Source: Castor canadensis
Taxonomy: Eukaryota > Chordata > Mammalia > Rodentia > Castoridae
Assembly: GCF_047511655.1 (NCBI RefSeq)
Contig: NC_133397.1
Location: 125,019,308-125,083,307 of the forward strand
Direction of reading: 5' to 3'
Length of the DNA stretch: 64,000 nucleotides
Shown here: positions 48,830 to 62,745 of the stretch, piece by piece
Position numbering within the stretch: the stretch's first letter is position 1
How the letters are laid out: every line of letters starts with the position of its first letter
Notes under the pieces: model-generated
Database searches by the model: none
What the model was told of the DNA's origin: nothing
Seen by the model: only the letters and a program-made list of their open reading frames with translations
Made by a program: the position numbers and the translations under genes

Positions 48830-49005
48830 TTAAGAGAATACTGAAACACTTTCCAAACATTAATCCAATAATTTTTGTCATTAGTCTACACAGCACAAGG
48901 GGACCTTTTATATTGTCTCTCATAGAATACTTGGGGGACAGTAAGGCTTAGAAAGGCAAAGATTATGTGACCTTAATAGATTTGCCCTGATGCAGAAAGA
49001 TGTCT
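48830..49005 (+). repeat. Probable MIR relic
   Basis: 'actttccaaacattaatccaataatttttgtcatt' and 'gacagtaaggcttagaaaggcaaagattatgtgacc' fit the MIR centre and right side ('gaaactgaggcacagagaggttaagtaac'). Confidence 0.45.
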
Positions 49006-50460
49006 TTACTACAAGAAAAGTCAGAGAAAAAGATGCAATTTCATGTTCTATTCTAAGGACATCACTAGGTGGTATTGATCCAAAATTAATTTGATACGTT
49101 AGAAAAGAGTGCTAATAAGAAGATACTGTGGCTAATTATCTAAAATTTGACTTCATTAAGAAAGAAGCATACCTAAAATGAAGAGTTAAAAAGGATTTAT
49201 GCCACCCATATGGGAAACATTAGGGAAAACCATCTTTAAAATGGAAACGTAAAGAATTACACTCACACACAATTTTTGTGATAGCATTATATTCCATTCT
49301 GTACTAAAAAGGCACTTAGGGAAACAGTTTAATAAACCAGTTCTGATCACACAGCTAACTATAAACAAAAAGTACATGATTAATCACGAAGGGTGAACTG
49401 GGTAACTAAGACCAAGTTTTAAGAAGGAATCAGAGCTTCCTGGTTATGAATTCACAGCTTCTTTGACACCAACTCACAGTTTAATGTAAACAGCCAAGCA
49501 TGGAGACTCACAGACTGCTGTTGATGGAAGTAAACAGGTAAGGGACTCTGCAGGGGGAACAATATGAACAGGGGGAAATTCAGCTTGTAGTTGAAATTGT
49601 TGTAACACCAAAGAGCATCCTACAACAGACAGAGCAACTGCAGAGTGAGGAGCAGAAGATCATGTCTCTTACTGTTCTATTCACAAAGAAAGGCCTCCGG
49701 GTGAAGAAAACCCTACCTTATTCCTGAGAGGAAAATTCCTTTACTCCTAAGAAAAAATATTTTTATATGTGAGATCAGTAAATACAATGATCTAGGTTCT
49801 GGAAAAGCTGGCTGACTTTTGGTGCAAAGGTGTATGAGTGGAAGGGTAGGGATTGGGAGAGGAGAGAGGAAGACCATGGAGGTCATTATTCAACAGTCAG
49901 ATTCTGGTGGTCCCCAAGGCACCTAAAAAGATCTAAGTTATCTACCACTGCCCCTTAAAAGAATTAAAAATGAATTTCTTTAAAAATTGTGTATATTTTT
50001 AAATAAGGAAAGAAGTAACCATGTGTAAATTCTGAGAATTAATAGGTCTCAGTGTATTGACTTACAGTTTGGTATTGTTTTTATTTTCAATTCAATAATA
50101 AAAATTCACAGTAACCTTTTTAAGGCTTGGGACCTCTGAAAGTCTGGGTCTTGGTTCTGAAGCCAGGCCAGAAAACAGCATTTCCCCTTAGAAAAGAAAA
50201 ACATCACAAATACTAAGGATTATTTTCTGAGTGTGACATCCCTAATTCAGAAACCCTGTGTATGCAGCCATGTATTAGACTTCTTAAGATCCACTTTAAT
50301 GAGGACAACCTTGGGGTTCTTAGTCCATTGAGTTTAGATTTTTTTGTTTTGATTTGTTTTACTTTGAGGGAGAGGATTTTATTTGCAGAAATTGGGCCTT
50401 CAGCTGTGGGTTTCTTCTTTCTAATTTTTGCAGAACCCATGCTAGTTTCTTTCTGAAGGG
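49006..50460. other. Unique DNA, no gene recognised
   Basis: No repeats I can assign. The overlapping frames at 50213-50440 (minus) and 50262-50456 (plus) have no recognisable motif. Confidence 0.4.
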
Positions 50461-50640
50461 AAGCACAGCCTCTGAAGCCAGACCACCTGGCTCAACTGCA
50501 TACTAACGTGATCGTGTTGGATTGATGAGAGAATTAAATAAGATTAAAAGAGATAACATATATTTCAGTCTTAAAGTGGTGCCTAGGCCATAATAAGCAC
50601 TCAGTAGAATTAGGTAATTTTAGATCACTTCATATTATTG
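50461..50640 (+). repeat. MIR SINE relic
   Basis: 'cctctgaagccagaccacctggctc...gagagaattaaataagattaaaagagataacatatatttcagtcttaaagtggtgcctaggccataataagcactcagtagaatt' matches the MIR 5'-to-core text with a central deletion. Confidence 0.55.
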
Positions 50641-53447
50641 TGGCTGAGTCTGTCAGAGTCTAGCAAAACCATTCAGTCTAATCCTGACACAAGCAATTAT
50701 ATGATGTCTTTTAGAGCCCTAGTAAAATTCTTCCATGGATTAGAAAATAGCTTCCAACTTTCAGACCGAAGACACAATTACACCCTTTGTACTGGATGCT
50801 CAAGCCAGCTGGCCCAAATCTCCTAGAAAAGAAAACTTTACAAGTACTGGTGATTTTCCTTGGACACCTGCCTGCTTTGTTCTGGAGGATTGGCCTGAGA
50901 ACTGAGAAAAACCAAAGCACCTGGAGTTTATCACTACTCTTTCCTGTCTCTTCTCTTTCCAGTGGACTTTCCAATGGACCAACTGTTGTGAGAGTGAAAC
51001 AGCCTTGTTCTTTTGCCTTGTAGGAAACAGATTCTGAAATTCTGAGGTGTGGCTAGAACTCTAAGACTGGATTAAGTAACTGCATCTACTTCTCTACCCT
51101 GCTGTTCTAGCTCCTTCAAGTGCTTCCTTGGTAAAAACACATGAACCTCAGTCCTCAGCCCAGGATCTTCTTTGGGAAAAAGATAATCCCAGGAAAACCT
51201 TAGTTGGAAATTATCTTAAGAGAAAAATGACATGCGGGAGTTAGAGAATCTATATTCCAACTTGAGAAAGCAATTGGCAGTTCAATTCTTTCTTCCACTT
51301 TCCCTTTCCTTCTAAAAGGTTCTCCACCAGAGTGCAATAGTGAGGGGGAAGAAGCTGAGTAAGACAGGACATCCAGTGGTAATTTAGGGACAGAGAAGAA
51401 ATATCATTCCAATCTCTTTGTCCCTTCCAGAAATCTACATGGGCTGATCCAACTTGCTTGGGTAATGAAGTGTTAAGGTGGAAAGTGTGTGGACACCAAA
51501 ATTAAAAATAAATTTCTGGTCCTAAAGAGAAAGCTGAGGATCAGTTCAGGGAAACATTCCAAATAAGATGGTTAATGATGGATCTGAGACAAGAACTGGA
51601 AGCCCAACACCAAGGTGAGTCACACAGCCAAGAATAATGGAAGGAAGTAACAATAATTTGGTTAGTCTGAGTAGCTGAGGTGTACTTAAGCTGGGCAGAG
51701 AGCTGGAATTATATTACTGTCAATGAGGCAAACACTCTAGCAAACTCTCTTGTGTGTCTGAGGTTGAATGTAAACAATTTCACCTCAAGTTTCATTCAAA
51801 ACTGTATGCGAAAGGTGTGAGGATAGATTTGTAGAGTTACAGGGTTGATGGAAGTTTACCTTCAACAGGTGGTGTTGGTATCAGTGAGCTATTCATAAAC
51901 TGAAAACAAAGCAAGCCATCACATGGCTCTCTCTCTCTCTCTCTCTCTCTTTCTTTCTCTCTCGCTCTGAAATCACTTCCTGGTATTGTGGAGGTGGTAT
52001 GAAATGACTTTAATTGTAAATATTCATTTCATTTGTATTCAGTCAAGTCTAGGGTATGTGTGGTACCAGGAACTCAGGGAAGTAGTATGGTTGTGATACA
52101 GATTCTGATGGGGGAGGTTAAACAGAGTGTTATCAGCCAATTCTTAAGTAACTTGATGGGTGGACTAGTCATGCTGACTTTGTGGATATAAGAGGCCAAT
52201 AAGTACTTTTCACATATTTGCAAATGAGCCTATTGTAGCAAATACATTTGAATCATAGTTCGGTAACACACATACACACACACACATAGCAAATTTTTAC
52301 AAAAGTAGTACTAACCCTTATTTTGTATACATGTGCTGATATTTTCTATTTTATTCTATTTCATTAAAAAGTACTGGTCAAAACCCACTAGTGTAATATT
52401 GTAAGTCACTCATAATTTGAGCAGCACTCCTCTGCTACCCAGATGATAAAATCCATCTGGGCCCCGTGGGTCTTGGAGGGATGGGTGGTTGACAGATGGA
52501 TGCACAAGTGAAGGGTATTGGGCAATATCTTCCCAAACTGAGATTCAAACTGTAAATCAGAGTCTGAGACAAGTCAGTGTCTGGAGTTAAGGACACTATT
52601 TACAACAGGTTTTTGGGACACTAGAATGCATCTTTTGTTGATAGGGCATATCATTTTTAAAAGCCTTCCTATATTGTCTCTGTCTAGCCAATTTTGAGTC
52701 CCTTATCCCAAAGTGTCATTCTATTTCATCCTTCACAAGGTCAAATTTATCTTAGGTCTTCCTAAATATTTTTAGGTATTACAGAATAGTAGTAAGTAGG
52801 AATGTGAAGAGTGGGTGCTATTGGAGCAGGTAAGAATGGGATTAAGATAAAAGAACAAAGTGTCAGGAAGACAAATTTATGAAAATGGAGCATGTTTTAA
52901 TATAATTCTTTTTTCTATCAGAAATTCTTGGTAAGCATTATAGTGTATTTTAAAGACATCTCATGCAATGAAAACAATAATGGTAATTTATAGTAAGAAA
53001 TTATTGCAACTGCTGACAAAAATACCAAGTAATTACTTGGTTCTCACTGTCTAGGAACCAATTTGAAAAATCTCGTACTTAACTTATCTCTTGTTTTGAT
53101 GACAGCCAAATCAATTAATGTACTTTTATTACTAATGACGGGACAGAACATGTTTTGAAATTATCTTTGGGTCTTTATTGTCCATAAAATGACGTATTAT
53201 AGCAAGCTGCCCCTATGGCTCGTTGCATTAATTATTTAAAATCAAAGAGCCATTAATTCATATATCTGTGCATCTGTAATAGTACTGTTTCAAAAGGTGG
53301 AGAGCAAGCGAAAACATGCCAATAAAATCACTGGACCTTTCAAGACTGATATGATTTATATAAAATCATTGCAATTCTATTCAGAGTGTTGTGATCTTAG
53401 GGGCTAGGTATAAGAGGACTGAATTATTCATGTTTTGCTGGTCAATA
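50641..53447. other. Unique DNA with a (TC)n microsatellite
   Basis: A (TC)n tract occupies about 51925-51968 and a short CA run 52267-52286. 53160-53290 is repeat-free and packed with 'taatta/attaat' words, a possible conserved enhancer. The frames at 50711-51023 in both strands are unsupported. Confidence 0.4.
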
Positions 53448-53452
53448 CACAT

Positions 53453-53489
<37 letters not shown>

Positions 53490-53498
53490 TACACACCA
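53448..53498. repeat. (CA)n microsatellite
   Basis: About 36 bases of uninterrupted CA repeat plus an imperfect edge. Confidence 0.97.
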
Positions 53499-55055
53499 AG
53501 AAATTCATCATTTTTAGGCTGCTTGCATGGATTTTTGAGTCTTTTTTTTTTTTTGGAGGGATTCAGAGTCCGTCAGTAACAAGCCGTGTTCTCTGCACAT
53601 GGATACCAACAGAGGCTTAAAAATAGGAGCCATGTGCACAGAGCTTCTTATGCCAAACAACAGACTCTATCTGCATCTGCTACATATGGATTGACAGGAG
53701 AAGGGCCAAGTATACGTTGGTGTGAAGCAGCTTGCTGGTTCTGTTTTGAGAAAAGCTCATCATTGTACAAGTCCTGAACAAATTAGCCTTCCAATCACAA
53801 TGCAAGGATATTGAAATAGGGTGAAAACCTAGATGGTACCAGGCAGTTCTTGCCAAATTAGTAGAAGCTTAAAGAGGAAAAGAAAATTATTTTGAAGACT
53901 GATAATTAGGAAGATAGAAAAGATGTGAGGATATGCTCAAATATGTGACTGAACCTCAAATTAAAATAAAAACAAAACAGAAACAAAACGAATACTTGTT
54001 GCCACTGGTTGGAAAGTAGATAGAGTCAAATGGGTACAAAATATCATAAATTTTGAGTTGATTTTTGATAGAAATAAAAGAATTTAAGTTGAGGTCTTAC
54101 AGTCAAAGTTAAGAGGGAATATTTACATAAATATTTGGATCTAGAAGTCATTTATCAAAAACCATTGGACTAACAATTGACATCCTAAGTGAAAATTGAA
54201 ACTGAATCCATATTAAGGCTTCAGTTATGATGAAAAGGTAGTATGAAAATGGCCTGAAGAGTATAATTCCATGTCAGATTTTTCTATCTGAACATTTTAA
54301 GCCTTTTATTGCTACAGGCACAGCTTAATCATTTTCCAAGTGTACAACCTGATTAAGTAAATGTATAAGTTAAGGAGGTTGCATTGACAAAGCTCACATT
54401 CCCATACTTTCGTTTCTCTCCCGAACAAATGGCAAAGTTTGGTCTTCATGCAAAGGAAATAGAGGCAGCAGTTTACAGGGCTGTAGCCCATCAAATTTAT
54501 TTATTTTACTCTTCATATCACATGTAACCTGTACTTCCTGTCTTCTAATCCTGTACTTCAGTTGAAGGAGAACTTACAGCATGGCTGGCAGAGTGGCTCA
54601 AATGCATGGTAACACAGCTAGTTGCACAGCTGGCACTTTCACTCAATCATGAACATCAACCACATGAAGACTATGAAGGTCCTGCAACACACAGGACTGC
54701 GTTAGGCAATAGATGCACAATACTGCCTGCCCTTTCAGAGCACATGGACTGTGTGGAAGGCAAAACAAAATGACAGAGCAGTGGTCAACACAGGTGGAGC
54801 GAGAAGCACAGCATGATATGGGAAGGTCACCAAGCCTGGACTAGGGTGGGCATTAAAGGATGCCTTAGGGAAGGTCAACCACAAGTCCATACTAGCCTAT
54901 CCAGAATATAGGAGTCCTGGTCAAAATGTCTGCCTTTCTGCTTTGGGATGGAATTCATATGGAGTTTCTTCTTCTCCTCTTCTTCCTCCTCCACTTTCTC
55001 CCTCCCTCTGTTATTCTTTTCCTCAAGATCAGGAACTACATAGGATACCAATACT
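53499..55055. other. Mostly unique DNA; short SINE remnant
   Basis: 'agcatggctggcagagtggctcaaatg' at about 54579-54605 is the start of an ID-type SINE box with nothing after it. 54690-54770 ('ttaggcaatagatgcacaatactgcctgccctttcagagcac') has ancient-repeat flavour. No gene. Confidence 0.4.
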
Positions 55056-55292
55056 CATAACTAATAGCTAAGATGTACTGAGTGCTTAATATTTGCAAGG
55101 CCTAAGTATTTTGCCTGTCTTCTTTTTTAATCCTGAAAACACTCTGCGTAGACCTCATTGCTGTTCTTATTTCACAGAGAAAGTACAGGGAGGTTACAAA
55201 GCTTTCTCCAGGTCACACATTGGAGAGTTGAGTTGCACCCCACATCTGTGTGACTCTTGAGTCTGAACTTTTAACGCTCTATTGTCTTTCCT
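55056..55292 (+). repeat. MIR SINE relic, nearly full length
   Basis: 'gtactgagtgcttaatatttgcaaggcc', 'ctgttcttatttcacagagaaagtacagggaggttacaaagctttctccaggtcacac' and 'gtgactcttgagtctgaacttttaacgctctattgtctttcc' follow MIR from the left half to the end. Confidence 0.7.
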
Positions 55293-58200
55293 TGCAGTGG
55301 TATTATATCGTTACTATCATTATTAGGTGAGTTGCCGTTTTATTCCCGCATAATTCATTTTAGAAGCTTATAAAGTTTTTATAGTCAAAAACACTAATTA
55401 AAAAGACACTGGCATTTCCTAATATCTTTTGTATATTGCCTCTTGGGAAAGTAGCTGATACTGCACAGTAAAGAAGCAAAGGAAAAAAAAACAAACCTCT
55501 CTTGTCTGAGCGAGGAGAGATACATAATGTGCCCTTAGTTATTAATTAAATGTTTTAAAACATTATTTATCATTGTGCTTTTTCACTGTCAGAATGCCTT
55601 CAGGCTCCACACAGCAGGTCCTCCACAGCTTTCAGGGAAGGGCTGCCAAGAGTCCGTGCTCAGTGTTCACGGCTATATTTGTTCATTCTATTACAATATA
55701 TACTTTGCTTCTCCTAGTGATTTCACTTTAATCTAAGTAACAAATCAGGCAAAAACATGAGGCGATGCCAGTGCTGTAGAAAACAAAGAAATTTAGATTA
55801 TGCAAATTGGGCTTTTTCTCTGGGTCCTCAAGGAAAGAAAATATTTATTTGCCTGTTCATTAAAAATTGGCCAAAGGAAAGTTGCAAGAATGCCATTTCT
55901 TCACCTCTGCACCTTCTTAGAGATTTGAGGTGACAATTGCACCTACCTACTAAAATTAGGAGGGTGTTAAGTAAATATTAGCCTGATAGCATAATTTCCC
56001 AGCTGTTCTAAGCATCTGTACATATTTTAGTAACTATTTTTGAGATAGTTTACTTCTCAAAGTGTCATCAGTTTACACATTTGTGTAGTTAGCATTTTAG
56101 CAAGGACAGGAAATATTCTGCTGGTCACTTGTAAGATTGTAAACTCTTGTACTATTAGTGGAGTTTATCAGACAGTGAGTACTCAGCCCTACATCTATAG
56201 GGCCATGTCAGTGAAAAGAAGTTGACGTGAGCCTCTACATCAGTACAACTACTAGGGGACAATTTATAGTAGACAACTGATAGCCTGTCAAAATTTAGCA
56301 AGATCAAGCTTTGACTGAACTGAGAGTTTCTTTGTGTGTGTACATGAGTGTATGTGTATAGGACAGTATTATTATGCCATTTTTAGTAACTGAAAATTGA
56401 AAAAAAGAAATGCAAAGAAGCCCTTTTCTTAATAGGGGGGTCTGGTCTGGAAGCATTCATTAGTAAGAAAGTCCACTTAATTTATACCATAAAGGATAAG
56501 ATTCCTATGAACCTGTGACATATGAGCATAGTCTTAATTTCTTATAGTTATGTGGTTCCAAAAATAAAACCTCTATACAAACATGGGATTCGTATAAATA
56601 ATTCAATAATTAAATACTGAATAATTTTACTGTAACTGAACATTCCCTATATTATAGTGGAGAGAGACAAGACCCTTACTTAGCCTTTTTTTTTCAAAGA
56701 TACTCTTAGATGAACCTGTACTTATGTAACCAAAGGCATCTACATTTCTGGAAAGAGACAGAGAAACTCAGGAGACTTAAAAAAGATTGGAAATACCTGA
56801 GTATCTTTTCTCGAGTGGTGTGGCTGGTGTTTATATTTGTTTAACACCATATCTGCCTCCTTCTTGAAGTAGAAGTGTATAAAGTAGGAATGGGATTTCA
56901 GAGCCTTTCAGCCATAGAATTTGAACCTGAGGTAAGAATATAAGAAAATCCCGTGCATGAAAGAACAGACACTTTCCTCTTCACAGGTAAAACACTTTCC
57001 ATGCTACTTTTACATTATCTTATGTGATTTTTATATTTCCAACATAGGTAAAATAAATACCATGAGGTACTAACCATGTGGCTGAAAAGACTGACAATTA
57101 CAACTTTATGAAAGGATTCTGCACGTCATTAAAAGAATGCCTACTTTTTTCATTTGAGCCTGGTTGATCTAAATTTAACTTCCCTTCTTTCCTCACTAAT
57201 GGTATTTTCTTCTTAGAATAAAATCCTATTTCCAATACATCCCTCCAGTAGAAAATATGAGTTCACAATGTGAAAAGCCACACTTAACGTATGTAGTAAG
57301 TGTAATATTCATAAAGGAAGCTTGGTCTCTGTCAACAGTGCACAGAAAACAGCATAGTGTTAATTAAGTTTAAAAATGCTCTTTCCATTTTAAGACTAAT
57401 TAGCATATAACACTTTCATCGGGTTTATTGAAAATTTATACCAGGGAATTAGCTTTACTGAATATTGCTTCATGGCATAGAAAACCCCTCCCCCAGCTGC
57501 TCCCTAAATGAGATACATGGATTTAATTAGTTGTTACCTAATAGAGCAAACTTAGAATGCTTTAATTACTATCACTTCTCTCTATCCTCCATGTTTCTTA
57601 TGTCTAGTGTTTCAGTTCTGTTTTGTTTAAAAATTCCCCCACAAATTAGTTATCATGCCATAGGGTTCACCAAGATGTCTTTGGCTGCGGTACTGCAAGC
57701 TGATGACAATGCACATGGGAAGAAGCTGCAGGTTTGCCATAGGAAGTGATTACAAAATGCCAGGCTGAAGAAAATAGCATGGAGGAGGTGGCCAAATGGA
57801 CTTAGATTCAAGATATATGTAAAAACCAGAGCTAATTGTTTTCATTAATTGATATATCAGTATGTGAGAAATAAGTTATACATGACTGTACGGTTTCTTT
57901 TTTACCTTGAGTGACTGGAAGGATATTGTTAGCAAGTTAGAGAAGAAGGAAGAGGATAATGATGGGGAATCAGGAGTAAAATGATTGGGAATATGTTAAT
58001 TTTGTCATTCCTTTGTTCAGTATCTAAGCAGACATGGGGTACAGGTGGATTTTAAAGTCATAAGTTTTGATAACATTAAGGGTAAAGCAATAAGCAGTTG
58101 TAGTAAATCAGGAGACTAATGAATAATAATTTGAGACAGCAATTATAAAACTCTATCAAAGAGTTTTACTACAAAGAAGACATTAGATGGAGGAATTTTT

Positions 58201-59159
58201 AAGGTCAAGAAAAAGCTTTTTAATTAATTGTGAGATTCGAGAGCATATTTGATGCTGACAATCATGATTCAGTGGATGGGGAAATACTGGTGCTGCAGGA
58301 ATGAAGCAAAGATTTGAGTCAATGAAAGGAAACAGGAGAAACACAAGGGGAACAGATGTGGGGGACTTAGCCCTTCATAGGACCATGGCTAGTTCAGCTC
58401 AGTGGAAAGGAGAGAAGAAAGGGTATACATGGACACTTCTGGGTGGGCAGGGAACTTGCACTCAACTTCTCAGTGCTTCAATTTTCATATTGAAAATCAT
58501 CAGTTGAGAAGTAGGCAGAGGAGAAGCTTTGAGGATGGTTAAGTGGGTATGAAATTGTGCTTTAGAGAATGGAAAGTGAATAATTGGGGGAATTCCACAG
58601 AATTTGATAAACCACTTAAGATTCATTTGAGGTTAGTTTATGTGATTTTGATGTAAGACTGGCCAGTATGGTAGGACATCTTTGCCTAACTGCTATCAGC
58701 TTTCCATAGAAGAAGATGAGTATGGAAGGAGATGGATTTAGCCATGACTGGGGTATTTCTAAGAGTGTACAATAAATCAGTAAGATCATGAAAGATAAAA
58801 ATTATAGGTAAAGACTTTAGTCTAATGAAACTTTGGAATATGTAACAGTAAATTGAGAGCACAAGGTACTTGAGAAATAATGTAAATAAGATAACACCAA
58901 TGAACTACAGGTTCTGGCTGGGCTTGAAAGATTATTGAAGTTGAAACACCAGAGGACAAATTGATCATTAAAATCAAAATTATGGAGGAGTTACAACTGT
59001 TATAATGACAGGTCTGGGGCATAAGTGAGAGAATTTCTGAGGCGGATATGAGACAGTCTCACTGAAGAGGAGGTTACTAAGAGAACAGTAGTGCTGGAGA
59101 GAGATGCAGAAAGAGAGTGATTTAGTATAATGGGATTCTTTGGGGAATGATAGGCAACA
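55293..59159. other. Unique DNA, no gene recognised
   Basis: About 3.9 kb with no SINE or L1. 55520-55910 has an octamer 'atgcaaat' (55800-55807), a 'ttaattaa'-like word and mixed composition, so it may be conserved non-coding DNA. 57900-59150 is purine-rich in places and may contain diverged ancient repeat text. The frame 58301-58507 is unsupported. Confidence 0.4.
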
Positions 59160-59303
59160 GCTCTTGAGTGCTTACAATGAGCCGGACACAACTCTATGCA
59201 AATATTAACTTTTTTAAAACTTCATGCAACTCTTTGAGTTTCTATTATTGTCATCACTTTCCAAACTGAGAAGCTGTGATGCAAGCAACTTCAATAATTC
59301 ACT
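59160..59303 (+). repeat. Probable MIR relic
   Basis: 'gcttacaatgagccggacacaactctatgcaaatattaac' then 'cttcatgcaactctttgag' and 'cactttccaaactgagaagctg' resembles MIR left and middle sections. It ends where the L1 begins. Confidence 0.45.
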
Positions 59304-60370
59304 GAGAGGAGGATACAAGATGGTGGTTAGGGTAAGGAATCAGAATTCCTGAACTCTGTGACTCCAGAAACCACCTTGAGACATGGGAGCTACACTTGGA
59401 AGAAAATAGAGCATCAACCAGAATCAAACTCTGTGACATCCTGAACCCCTAACCTGTGGAAAGCCTCCCTATGCCCCACCACACTGAATGCAGTCCCAGG
59501 AAGTGTCTGCCTTGAGAAAACAGGCATGCCATCTCTCCCAGCTCCCAGTTTCAAAGCTGCCTGCATAAACCTGCAAACTGAACAGGTAAGCAACACACAC
59601 CACACAGGATTCCCTTACCCACCTCCAGGGACATAATACAGCACAGCCCCTGGGCAGATTGGAACCTCCCCACCCACAACAAAACTGAAAAGCATAAACA
59701 GCAAATTGTAATCTAACAAGAATAGCAGGATGGAGTGGAATGCTGAACCTACCTTGTAGAATTGGAATAGGACAGGAGCTGAACCATTAGTGAACAAAGG
59801 TGGGGGTGGGGTGACAAGTCAACCTCCCAAAGTTGGGCCATGGTGGATCCCTGAGTTAGTCTTCTGGGACTGAAGGCTGTACTCAAAACTGAATTCCCCT
59901 ACCTTGCTGGAAGGAGGAGCTGACCAGACAGAGTTATAGCTATAGGGCAACACAGCTGCTGCCTTAAAAACAACAGTAGGCCTGACCACCTTGCATGAAC
60001 TGGCAGTGGGTTGTCTCAGGCCCCAGTTGCAACCTGCCCTGTGGACAGAAGGAGCCAAATACTGCTCACAAGTCAGACACCTGGTAAGACCACTTCAGGG
60101 ATCCTGCTTACAATGGATGGCCCATAAGACCAAGGAAAGTCAGGGGAAAAAAGAAAAGAAAAACATTCTCCAGCCATCTCCACCCCCAGTTGTCTGACAA
60201 GAGGGGCAGCACCCTTCTCCACAAAACCCAGAATACCAAGCACCAAAATAAGGATTGATGCCAAAGGAATAAGTCCAGAACTTTTACCTAGCAGACTGAA
60301 CTTTTTGTTGTTGCTGTACATGTTTTTTTTTCTGTATTATTAATTTTGACATCACTATTTTCTTATACAT
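59304..60370 (+). promoter_or_regulatory. L1 5' UTR (presumed internal promoter region)
   Basis: About 1.07 kb between the L1 start box and the first ORF2-like codons. It is GC-richer than the surrounding DNA. By analogy with other mammalian L1s this region would carry the sense promoter; no specific promoter element is proven here. Several short frames on both strands (59414-60321) carry no family motif. Confidence 0.6.
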
Positions 60371-62745
60371 GTTCATACCCTATGTCAGTGCACCCAATTT
60401 CATCAAACCTACACTAAAGGAATTAAAAGCAAATGTAGACTCCAACATGGCAGTAGTGGGAGACTTTAATACCCCTCTATCACCAATAGATAGGTCATGC
60501 AGACAAAAAATCAACAAAGAAATCCTAGAACTAAATGATACCATATATCAAATGGACCCAACTGATTGTTTATAGAATATTGCATCTGGAAACAGCAAAA
60601 TATCCATTCTTCTCAGCAGCCCATGGAACTTTCTTCACAATAGACCATATCTTAGGGCACAAAGCAAGCCTCAACAAACATAAGAAAATTGAAATAACCC
60701 CCTGCATTCTATCTGATCACAATGCAACAAAAGTAGAACTCAACAAGAAAAATAACAGCAGAAAATATGCAAATAATTGGAGGTCAAACAACACATTGCT
60801 CAATGATCAGTGGGTCACAGAAGAAATAAGAGATGAAACCAAAAAGTTCCTGGAAATTAATGAAAATGCAAACACAACCTATCAGAGCCTATGTGACACA
60901 GCAAAGGCAGTTCTAAGAGGAAAGTTTATAGCCATGAGTGCATATATTAAAAGGACAGAAAGATCTCAAATACACGATCAAATGCTACATCTCAAACTCC
61001 TAGAAACACAAGAACAAGCAAAACCCAAAACAAGCAGAAGGAGAGAAATAATAAAAATAAGGGTTGAAATTAAGAAATAGAGACAAAAAAAGTACAAAGA
61101 ATCAATTCAACAAACAGCTGAATCTTTGAAAAAATAAATAAGATTGACAAGCCCCTGGCCAATCTGATTAAAATGAGGAGGGGAAAGACTGAAAGTAGTA
61201 AAATGAAAAGTAGAAATGAAAAAGGGGAGATAAAAACAAACACTGCGGGAATAGTGAATGACTACTTTGAGAATCTATATTCAAACAAATTGGAAGATCT
61301 TGAAGAAATGGACAGATTTCTAGATACTTATGACATTCAAAACTGAACCAAGAGGATATTAATCTCCTAAATAAATCTATAACACATAATGAAATTGAAG
61401 CAGCAATAAAGAGTCTCCCAAAAAAGAAAAGTTCAGGACCTTATGGATTCTCTGCTGAATTCTAACAAACTTTTGAAGAATAACTAATACCAACCCTCCT
61501 TAAACTTTTCCACAAAATAGAAAGGGAGTGAACACTGTCTAGCTCATTCTATGAAGCCAGTATTTTACTCAACCCCAAACCAGACAAAGACATATCCAAA
61601 AAGGAGAACTATAGGCCAACTTCCTTAATGAACATCAATGCAAAAATCCTCAATAAAATAATGGCAAACTGAATCCAACAACACATCAAAAAGATCATTC
61701 ACCATGACCAAGTCGGCTTCATCCCAGGGATGCAGGGGTGGTTCAACATATGCAAATCAATAAATGTAATACAGCACATTAATAAAAGCAAAGACAAAAA
61801 CCACCTTATCAGAAAAAGTCTTTGATAAGATTCAACACTATTTCATGATAAAAGCTGTAAGGAAACTAGGAATAGAAGGAATGTACCTCAACATTTTAAA
61901 GGGTATATATGATAAACTTATAGCCAAAATCATACTTAATGAGGAATAACTGAAACCATTTCCCCTAAATTCGAAAACAAGACAAGGATGTCCACTCTCC
62001 CCCACTCTTATTCAATATAGTCCTGGAATTCCTAGCCAGAGCAATAAGACAACAAGAAGAAATAAAAGGAATACAAATAAGTAAAGAAGTAGTCAAACTA
62101 TCCCTATTCTCAGATGACATGATTTTATACCTTAAAGACCCTAAAAACTCTACCTGAAATCTCCTAGACACGAAATAGTTTCAGCAAAGTAGCAGGATAC
62201 AAAATCAACTTAAAAAATCAGTAGCCTTTTTATACACCAACAACAAGCAGATTGAGAAAGAATATAGGAAAATAATACCATTTACAATAGCCTCAAAAAA
62301 AATCACATACCTAGGAATAAACTTAGCAAAGGATGTAAAATGACCTCTACAAGAACTACAAACTATTGAAGCAAGAGATTGAAGAAGACTACAGAAAGTG
62401 GAAAGATCTCCCATGCCCATGGATTGGTAGAATCAACATAGTAAAAATGGCTATACTACCAAAAGCAATCTACATGTTCAATGCAATTCCCATCAAAATC
62501 CCAATGACATTCATCACAGAGGTTGAAAAATCTGCCCTAAAGTTCATTTAGGAACACAAAAGACCACAAATAGCCAAGGCAATACTCAACAAAAAGAGCA
62601 ATGCAGGTATCACAATACCCAACTTCAAACTATATCACAGAGCAATAGCAATAAAAACAACCCGATTCTGGCACAGAAACAGACATGAAGACCAGTGAAA
62701 CAGAATAGGGGATCTGGACACAAATCCACGCAGCTATGCCCACCT

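Noticed and set aside
60369-61080. Treating the endonuclease-like frames as a host gene
   Set aside because: They are parts of a broken L1 ORF2, continuous with reverse-transcriptase text downstream.
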